Part shown: in pieces, positions 58,660-64,000 of the stretch
How positions within the stretch are numbered: the first letter of the stretch is position 1
Layout of the letters: every line of letters starts with the position of its first letter
Assembly (NCBI GenBank): GCA_041691315.1
Contig: JBEPUW010000017.1
Span: forward strand, 1 to 64,000
Direction: 5' to 3'
Length of the DNA: 64,000 nucleotides
From: Poindextera sp041691315
GTDB lineage: Bacteria; Pseudomonadota; Alphaproteobacteria; Caulobacterales; Caulobacteraceae
Notes under the pieces: model-generated
Seen by the model: the letters and a program-made list of their open reading frames with translations, nothing else
What the model was told of the DNA's origin: nothing
The model's database searches: none
Made by a program: the position numbers and the translations under genes

Positions 58660-59775
58660 TTAGCTGCTCGATGTGGGGGTTTCGATTGGCAGCAGGACCC
58701 GAAAGACGGTTCTGCCCGGCTCTGACTCGAAATCGATCAGGCCGCCGTGGGCGACGATCAGTTTTGAGACAAGCGCCAGCCCAAGCCCGGCGCCAAAGCT
58801 TTTCGAGGTGACAAACGGCTCGAACAGATGCTCGCGCAGGCGCGGCGCGACGCCGGGGCCATTGTCCTGGATTCGCACCTCCAGCGGCGCGGCGCGCAGC
58901 CCCTCGCCCTTGGCCTCGCGCACCCGAATCCCATGGCGGAAGGCGGTCGAGATCACCACCTCGCCGCGCCCGTCGCCGCGCGCATGGGCGGCCTCGGCGG
59001 CGTTCTTGACCAGGTTCAGGAAGACCTGGATCAGCATGTCCTCGTCGCCGAGGGCGGCCGGCAGCGACGGGTCGAAGGACTCGCGCAACTCCAGCCCGTC
59101 GGCGACGCCGTTGGCCGCCAGGGCGCGGACCCGGTCCAGCACCTGATGGATATTGACCGGCTCCCGCGCCGGGGCGACGTCGTCGGAGAAGGCTTCCATT
59201 CTGTCGACCAGCCGACGGATGCGTTCGGTTTCGTCGACGATCAGCTGGGCCAGCGAGGCGTCCTCGGCCTTGACTCCGGACTTGAGCAACTGGGCCGCTC
59301 CCCTAATGCCGGCAAGGGGATTCTTGATTTCGTGGGCCAGCATACGGCCAAGCCCGATCACCGAGCGCAGGCCCGGACCCTCGACGCCGCGGTCGATGCC
59401 GAGCGCGCCGCCGCGCACCTGCAAGGTCAGCAGCATGGCGCCGTCGCCTAGCGGCGCCGCGGCCCCGTCGGCCTCAAACGGCGGATGGCCGAACAGGGCG
59501 ATGTCGAGGCCGTGTTCGCGAACCTGCGCGTCTTCCATCGCCGCGCGGGCCAGCAGGCCGACCAGCGCCGAGCCAGCCGGAAGGGCGTCCTTGAAGCGGC
59601 CGCGGCTGAGCAGGGCCAGGCCCTGGCCGAACAGACCCTCGGCCGCGTCGTTGGCCGCGACGATGGAGCCCTCGACCGAGAGGATGAAGGCCGGATCGGG
59701 AGCAAATTGAAAGGCCGCGGCGGCCAGGGTCTCAGTCGAAGTCATGATCGTATGCGGTTGGGCTCGAAGGTTCAT
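58660..59775 (-). CDS. ntrB: Nitrogen sensor kinase NtrB
   Basis: 371 aa (361 from the alternative ATG at 59745). A PAS domain is followed by the kinase core: GRMLAHEIKNPLAGIRGAAQ with the phosphorylated His, NLVKNAAEAAH (N-box), DNGPGVAP and GAGLGLALVSKL (G-boxes). Soluble, as expected for NtrB. A dusB/nifR3 gene, often directly upstream in alphaproteobacteria, is not present here; ispDF faces away. Confidence 0.93.
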   Translation of the reverse strand: MNLRAQPHTIMTSTETLAAAAFQFAPDPAFILSVEGSIVAANDAAEGLFGQGLALLSRGRFKDALPAGSALVGLLARAAMEDAQVREHGLDIALFGHPPFEADGAAAPLGDGAMLLTLQVRGGALGIDRGVEGPGLRSVIGLGRMLAHEIKNPLAGIRGAAQLLKSGVKAEDASLAQLIVDETERIRRLVDRMEAFSDDVAPAREPVNIHQVLDRVRALAANGVADGLELRESFDPSLPAALGDEDMLIQVFLNLVKNAAEAAHARGDGRGEVVISTAFRHGIRVREAKGEGLRAAPLEVRIQDNGPGVAPRLREHLFEPFVTSKSFGAGLGLALVSKLIVAHGGLIDFESEPGRTVFRVLLPIETPTSSS

Positions 59776-59896
59776 GCCGTCCCGACCGTCTCACTGATGC
59801 ACATTTTTTGATCACCCCACTCGATGAACTTTTAGGCACGAAATGCCTCGCCGTCCAGTCTGGACATCGACGCCGTCCGCGCCGAAACAAACGCCG

Positions 59897-61051
59897 ATGT
59901 ACTTCTCAGCGGTAATCGTGGCGGCGGGGGCGAGTTCGCGGGCGGGCGATGGGCCTCGCAAGCCTTGGCGGCGCGTCGCCGGCCGCGCCGTGGTGCGCTG
60001 GTCGGTCGAGGCGCTGCTGGCCCTTGGCGCGGCGCCGGTTGTGGTGGTGATTGCCGATGGCGACGAGGCCAACGCCGCCGAGGCGCTTGCCGGGCTGGAC
60101 GGCTGGATGACGGTGGCCGGCGGCGCCGTGCGCGCTCTTTCGGTGCAGAACGGCCTGGCGGCCCTGCATGGCCAACCGGACGAGCAGGCCGTCTTGATTC
60201 ATGACGCCGCCCGGCCCTTCGTCGCCGAGGACCACGTCAGCGCGCTGCTGGACGCCCTGGTCGGGGCCGATGGCGCCATCCCCGCCCTACCCGTCGCCGA
60301 TACGCTGAAACGCACCGACGCCGGCGGCGCCTCGATCACCACGCCGCGCGAGGGGCTGCATCGGGCGCAGACGCCGCAGGCCTTCCGGCTGGAGACCTTG
60401 CGCCGCGCCTATGCTGCATGGCCGGCCGAGGCGGGCGAGCCCACCGACGACGCCCAAGTGGTCGAACGCGTCGGCGGCCGGGTGGTGCTGGTTCCCGGCG
60501 ATCCCAGGCTGATGAAGCTGACCTATCCGGAGGACTTCGCCATGGCCGAGCTGCTGGCCCAGCCGACGAGCATCACCCGGGTCGGCCAGGGCTTCGACGC
60601 CCACCGCTTCGGTCCCGGCGACGGCGTCACCCTGTGCGGGGTTCGGATCGCCCACGATCGCAGCCTGATCGGCCACTCCGACGCCGACGCCGGCCTGCAC
60701 GCCCTGACCGACGCGCTGCTGGGCGCGATCGGCGCCGGCGATATCGGCGAGCACTTCCCGCCGTCCAATCCGCGCTGGAAAGGCGCCGATTCCGGCGTCT
60801 TCATGCGCCACGCGATGGAACTGCTGCACCAGCGCGGCGGCCGCCTGATCAATGTCGATGTCACCCTGATCTGCGAGCGGCCCAAGCTCAGCCCGCACCG
60901 CCAGGCGATGCGGGAGCGCCTGGCCGAGCTGCTGGCGTTGCCGCTCGACCGGATCAGCGTCAAGGCGACCACCACCGAGACCATGGGATTCACCGGCCGC
61001 GAAGAGGGTCTGGCAGCCCAGGCCCTGGCCGTGGTGCAACTGCCGGCTTGA
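59897..61051 (+). CDS. ispDF: Bifunctional IspDF (CDP-ME synthase / MECDP synthase)
   Basis: 384 aa fusion of two MEP-pathway enzymes. The IspD half begins IVAAGASSRAGDGPRKPW and has VLIHDAARPFV. The IspF half has VGQGFDAHRFGPGD (Zn ligands Asp, His) and GHSDADAGLHALTDALLGA, ending FTGREEGLAAQA. ATG 59897 is at the start of the IspD fold. It catalyses isoprenoid precursor steps 3 and 5. Confidence 0.95.
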   Translation: MYFSAVIVAAGASSRAGDGPRKPWRRVAGRAVVRWSVEALLALGAAPVVVVIADGDEANAAEALAGLDGWMTVAGGAVRALSVQNGLAALHGQPDEQAVLIHDAARPFVAEDHVSALLDALVGADGAIPALPVADTLKRTDAGGASITTPREGLHRAQTPQAFRLETLRRAYAAWPAEAGEPTDDAQVVERVGGRVVLVPGDPRLMKLTYPEDFAMAELLAQPTSITRVGQGFDAHRFGPGDGVTLCGVRIAHDRSLIGHSDADAGLHALTDALLGAIGAGDIGEHFPPSNPRWKGADSGVFMRHAMELLHQRGGRLINVDVTLICERPKLSPHRQAMRERLAELLALPLDRISVKATTTETMGFTGREEGLAAQALAVVQLPA

Positions 61052-61099
61052 CGGGCGCCGGCGAATGTTGGTTCTCGGCTGACAAGGCGAGGGTCAGGC

Positions 61100-61594
61100 A
61101 TGTTCTCACTCGAGATTGAAACCAACGCGCGGCTGCTGGTGGACGAGGCGCGCGAACGCTCCCTGCGCATCGTCACGGCGGAAAGCTGCACCGGCGGGCT
61201 GGTCTCGGCGGCGATCACGGCGGTCTCCGGCTCGTCCGACATCTTCGACCGCGGGCTGATCACCTATTCCAACCGCGCCAAGCAGGACCTGCTGGGCATC
61301 GCCGGCGACCTGATCGCCGACTATGGCGCGGTCTCCGAGCCGGTGGCCCGGATGATGGCCGAGGGTGCGCTGGAGAACTCCAACGCCCATGTCAGCGTGG
61401 CGATCACCGGCGTCGCCGGCCCCACCGGCGGCACCGAGATGAAGCCGGTCGGCCTGGTCCATTTCGCCACAGCCCGCGCCAACCAGTCGGTGATGCACCG
61501 GGTCGAGCGCCTCGACAGCGACCTCGGCCGCGAGGAGATCCAGCTGGCCGCCGTGCAGATCGCCCTGGAAATGCTGCGCGACCGGATGCGCTGA
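61100..61594 (+). CDS. pncC: CinA C-terminal-type nicotinamide-nucleotide amidohydrolase
   Basis: 164 aa. TAESCTGGLVSAAITAVSGSS contains the catalytic Ser-Cys-Thr region; ITGVAGPTGGTEMKPVGLV is the second signature. Hydrolyses NMN to NaMN (pyridine nucleotide cycle). The separate N-terminal CinA domain is absent, as in many alphaproteobacteria. Follows ispDF by 48 bp. Confidence 0.92.
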   Translation: MFSLEIETNARLLVDEARERSLRIVTAESCTGGLVSAAITAVSGSSDIFDRGLITYSNRAKQDLLGIAGDLIADYGAVSEPVARMMAEGALENSNAHVSVAITGVAGPTGGTEMKPVGLVHFATARANQSVMHRVERLDSDLGREEIQLAAVQIALEMLRDRMR

Positions 61595-61598
61595 TCGC

Positions 61599-62390
61599 AT
61601 GGCCGACGCCGCCGGCGAGGTCTTCGACCAGCGCATGGCGCAATGGCGCGCCTATCGCGCCACGCCCTGGAGCCGGCTCCGCTTCGCCATCGTCGCCCAT
61701 ACGCTGAGCGCCACGATCGCGCGGCTGGGCGGCGGCGCCTGGCGCGTCCTCGACGTCGGCGGCGGCGATGGCGGCGACGCCCTGCCGCTGGCGGTGGCGG
61801 GTCATAGCGTCACCGTGCTCGATCCGTCCGCGCCGATGCTGGAGAAGCTGGGGGCGGACGCCGCCGAGGTGGGAGTCGCCGATCGGGTCGGGGGCCTCCA
61901 GGGTGAGATCGCCGCGGTCGAGACTCTGGACCTGCGGGATTTCGACCTCGTCCTCTGCCACTTCGCCCTGCAGTACCTCGACGACCTGGATGGACCGCTC
62001 GTCCAATTGCTCGGCGCGGTCAGGCCCGGCGGTTACATCTCGCTGATCGCGCCGAACCGGCCGGGCGAGGTGCTGGCCAAGGCGGCGCGCGGCGCCGATC
62101 CGGCCGCCGCCTTCGCGCTCCTGGACGCCGAGACCAACCGCACCCAGACCTTCGATCAGACGGTTCGCCGCATCGACGCCGAGACCGCCATCGACGCCCT
62201 GCAATGCGCCGGCGCAGCGCCCATCGCCCGCTTCGGCGGCCGCAACATCAACGACCTGCTGCCGGACTCAGCGCCGAAGGCCGAGCCCGCCTTCTTCGCC
62301 GACCTGCTGCGCCTGGAGCTCGCCGTCTGCGACCGCGAACCCTATCTGCGCACGGGAATGTTCTGGCAGGTCGTGGGGCGGAAAATCTGA
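61599..62390 (+). CDS. SAM-dependent methyltransferase (SmtA/CmoM-like)
   Basis: 263 aa class I methyltransferase. SAM motif I is VLDVGGGDGGDALPLA; CHFALQYLDDL is motif IV-like and GGYISLIAPNRPG motif V-like. N-terminal FDQRMAQWRAYRATPWSRLRF resembles the SmtA/CmoM group that modifies wobble uridine derivatives; assignment is tentative. Starts 4 bp after pncC. Confidence 0.85.
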   Translation: MADAAGEVFDQRMAQWRAYRATPWSRLRFAIVAHTLSATIARLGGGAWRVLDVGGGDGGDALPLAVAGHSVTVLDPSAPMLEKLGADAAEVGVADRVGGLQGEIAAVETLDLRDFDLVLCHFALQYLDDLDGPLVQLLGAVRPGGYISLIAPNRPGEVLAKAARGADPAAAFALLDAETNRTQTFDQTVRRIDAETAIDALQCAGAAPIARFGGRNINDLLPDSAPKAEPAFFADLLRLELAVCDREPYLRTGMFWQVVGRKI

Positions 62391-62391
62391 T

Positions 62392-62540
62392 CCTTCTCCC
62401 CCTTGCGGGAGAAGGTGGCGGCGAAGCCGACGGATGAGGGGTCGCTCGGAGGTTCCGGGTAGCGGCGGGACTTGCCGGATAGGGTCATCAACCCCTCATC
62501 CGACCCCTTCGGGGCCACCTTCTCCCGCAAGGGGAGAAGG
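62392..62540. repeat. Long palindrome between convergent genes, CCTTCTCCC-family
   Basis: CCTTCTCCCCCTTGCGGGAG (left end) and CTCCCGCAAGGGGAGAAGG (right end) form the stem, with inner GATGAGGGG and CCCCTCATC blocks and a variable centre. The right half (62496-62540) is translated as the C-terminal tail of the COQ10/RatA gene. A relative of the copies at 11452 and 49793 with different arms. Confidence 0.88.
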
Positions 62541-62987
62541 GTTCTTCCCGTACAACGCCTCCGCCCGATCTTCGAAACAGCCGATCAGCCGCTCGACAGC
62601 GCGACCGAGATTGGCCGCCAGCAGCGCTTCCAGCAGTCGCGACTTGAATTCGAAGTCGATGCTGAAGTCCACCAGGGTTCCAGAGGGATGGGCTGAGAAC
62701 CGCCAGCGGTTGTCTAGCCTGCGGAAAGGCCCACGGATCAGGCTGACGGCGATCTCGCGCGTGTTGGCGTCGCGCCGCACCCGGGTGGAGAACCGCTCGG
62801 TCAGGAACGCGAACCCGACGCTGGCCTCGGCGTCGACGCTGTCGATCCCCTCCGCCTCCTCCCGCGGGTTCCACACCCGCATGCTGGTGATCCACGGCAC
62901 GAACAGCGGATAGGCCTGCACATCGCCGACCAGGACGAACAACTGATCGGGCGTGTAGGGCAGCTCTCGCGTGAGGTGGTGACGCAC
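62496..62987 (-). CDS. COQ10/RatA-family START-domain protein
   Basis: 163 aa. MRHHLTRELPYTPDQLFVLV, VGDVQAYPLFVPWI, GPFRRLDNRWRF and VDFSIDFEFKSRLLEALLA match the COQ10/RatA START-like family, which binds ubiquinone; the RatA toxin label is often applied but unlikely here. The last residues (SPLAGEGGPEGVG) are encoded by the palindromic repeat, so the natural C terminus probably ended near ALYGKN before repeat insertion. Confidence 0.9.
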   Translation of the reverse strand: MRHHLTRELPYTPDQLFVLVGDVQAYPLFVPWITSMRVWNPREEAEGIDSVDAEASVGFAFLTERFSTRVRRDANTREIAVSLIRGPFRRLDNRWRFSAHPSGTLVDFSIDFEFKSRLLEALLAANLGRAVERLIGCFEDRAEALYGKNPSPLAGEGGPEGVG

Positions 62988-63040
62988 CGTCCCTACCCCT
63001 GCTCATCCCCGCGACTGCGAAGCAGAGGCGCGCAGCAGTC

Positions 63041-63205
63041 AAGGCGGGGACCCAGGTTTTTTACCGCCAAGGACGCCAAGTTCGCCAGGATGAGCGCTCT
63101 CCTTGGCGTCCTTGGCGAACTTGGCGGTCGCTCTTTCGAGCCCTGCGGGCTTTCAAACAAAAACGCCTGGTTTCCCGCTTTCGCGGGGACGAGCGGGTAA
63201 TATAA
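63041..63205. repeat. Nested palindromic repeat with CGCCAAG 9-mers
   Basis: Inner arms: ACCGCCAAG-GACGCCAAG-TTCGCCAGG (63063-63089) and, on the other strand, ACCGCCAAG-TTCGCCAAG-GACGCCAAG (about 63101-63127), so 9-bp units appear in a swapped order. The outer flanks AAGGCGGGGACCCAGG and CCTGGTTTCCCGCTT pair loosely. A further small hairpin AGCCCTGCGGGCT lies inside. No coding frame. It separates ratA from lipA. Confidence 0.75.
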
Positions 63206-63228
63206 CCGGCGGGGCTGCGCCAATTGGA

Positions 63229-64000
63229 CTAGGCGCGGCTGGCCGCATCGCGCGCGGCCCTGAGTTTGGCGAAGTCCTCGCCGGCGTGGTGGGACGAGCG
63301 GGTCAGCGGGCTGGCCGAGACCATCAGGAAGCCCTTGGCGCGCGCGATCGCCTCATAGCCGGCGAATTCCTCCGGCTCGACGAAGCGCTCGACCGCGGCG
63401 TGGCGGCGGCTGGGCTGCAGGTACTGGCCGATGGTCAGGAAATCGACGCCGGCGACGCGCATGTCGTCCATCACTTGCATCACTTCGGTCTTGGCCTCGC
63501 CCAGCCCAACCATCAGACCGGACTTGGTGAACATCGAGGGGTCGCGGGTCTTCACCCGCTCAAGCAGGCGCAGCGATTGATAGTAGCGCGCGCCGGGCCG
63601 GATCTGGAGATAGAGCCGCGGCACGGTCTCCAGATTGTGGTTGAACACGTCAGGCCTGGCCTCGATCACCAGATCGGCCGCCTCGCGTTTGCGCAGGAAG
63701 TCGGGGGTCAGGACCTCGATGGTGGTGGCGGGCGCCGCCGCGCGGATGGCGCGGATCACCGCCGCGAAGTGCGCCGCGCCGCCGTCGGCCAGGTCGTCGC
63801 GGTCGACGGAAGTGATGACCACGTGGTTCAACCCCATCTGGCTGACCGCACGGGCGACGCGTTCGGGCTCGGACGCATCGAGCGGACCTGGCAGGCCGGT
63901 GGCGACATTGCAGAAGGCGCAGGCGCGCGTGCAGACCTCGCCCATGATCATCATGGTGGCGTGGCCGATCGACCAGCACTCGCCGATGTTCGGGCAGCCG
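63229..64000 (-). CDS. lipA: Lipoyl synthase LipA (5' part outside the window)
   Basis: Radical SAM enzyme adding sulfurs to octanoyl groups. Visible: GCPNIGECWS (N-terminal Fe-S cluster Cys ligands), the CTRACAFC radical-SAM CX3CX2C motif, MGLNHVVITSVDRDDLADGG, ETVPRLYLQIRPGARYYQSL and the C-terminal SPLTRSSHHAGEDF with the RSSxH motif (Ser ligand). The gene runs off the window; about 257 C-terminal codons are present. Confidence 0.96.
   Translation of the reverse strand, partial: GCPNIGECWSIGHATMMIMGEVCTRACAFCNVATGLPGPLDASEPERVARAVSQMGLNHVVITSVDRDDLADGGAAHFAAVIRAIRAAAPATTIEVLTPDFLRKREAADLVIEARPDVFNHNLETVPRLYLQIRPGARYYQSLRLLERVKTRDPSMFTKSGLMVGLGEAKTEVMQVMDDMRVAGVDFLTIGQYLQPSRRHAAVERFVEPEEFAGYEAIARAKGFLMVSASPLTRSSHHAGEDFAKLRAARDAASRA

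Noticed and set aside
59776..59896. Possible sigma54 promoter or NtrC site before ntrB
   Set aside because: No TGGCAC-N5-TTGC match and only a lone GCAC half-site; not enough to call.
62496..62987. RatA toxin of a RatAB module
   Set aside because: No RatB-like gene beside it, and the sequence fits the ubiquinone-binding COQ10 branch; the toxin label is inherited from database naming.
1..64000. CRISPR arrays, insertion sequences, prophage, rRNA
   Set aside because: No regularly spaced direct repeats of CRISPR type, no transposase or integrase, no phage structural genes and no rRNA sequence were found on reading both strands.

Overview
The window is high-GC, densely packed alphaproteobacterial chromosome and fits Caulobacterales, most likely Phenylobacterium or Caulobacter (inference). 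The evidence is a PopA-type cell-cycle protein with a degenerate GGDEF domain and an intact c-di-GMP I-site, the ntrB-ntrC-ntrY-ntrX-dat-hfq-hflX cluster in which NtrC lacks the GAFTGA loop, and the sdhE-mfd, tmk-holB-tatD and ispDF-cinA-COQ10-lipA neighbourhoods. There is no rRNA, CRISPR array, recognisable insertion sequence or prophage. One tRNA, Ser(UGA), is present.

Layout: 0-6 kb holds repair helicases (recG facing sdhE-mfd). 6-8 kb has an SDR enzyme and a 1-Cys peroxiredoxin separated by three copies of one palindromic repeat. 7.8-10.2 kb is a popA-led cluster. 10.3-20.4 kb is mixed metabolism (two CoA-transferases, a BrkB-like protein, TusA-like, DUF2817, MFS) plus the first full-length ligD. 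20.4-23.3 kb has a MazEF-type module, an FMN reductase and a pair of long hairpins with shared CTAGTGTG ends. 23.3-25.4 kb is eutBC without transport or microcompartment genes. 25.5-29.1 kb is an accessory island with an AT-rich core: SHOCT-domain proteins, a TacAT-type toxin-antitoxin pair and an orphan gene.

29.2-34.4 kb is an NHEJ operon: a second full-length ligD, ku, and a protein that reads as BRCT plus HTH-like plus TPR, starting 4 nt after ku. This last gene is the best candidate for an undescribed component. 34.4-35.0 and 41.2-41.9 kb hold two PIN-toxin modules. 36.1-39.4 kb is tmk-holB-tatD-PhnP-like. 39.3-41.0 kb is an ECF42-type sigma factor with its YCII/DGPF partner, and 47.4-48.9 kb is an ECF41-type sigma factor with its carboxymuconolactone-decarboxylase partner. 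Both sigma loci carry sequences matching the published group-specific promoters, but the ECF41 reading frame is broken by an apparent 4-nt deletion. 48.97-59.8 kb is mazG and the nitrogen-regulation/hfq cluster, and 59.9-64 kb is ispDF, cinA, a methyltransferase, a COQ10/RatA protein and the 3' part of lipA.

Several themes recur. There are four toxin-antitoxin modules, and three of them have clear palindromes or promoter elements lying against or over the antitoxin start codon. At least five families of intergenic palindromes or tandem repeats occur, one of which supplies the C-terminal codons of a gene. Two apparent frameshifts lie 1.7 kb apart (46.3 and 48.07 kb), which could be real decay or assembly error.
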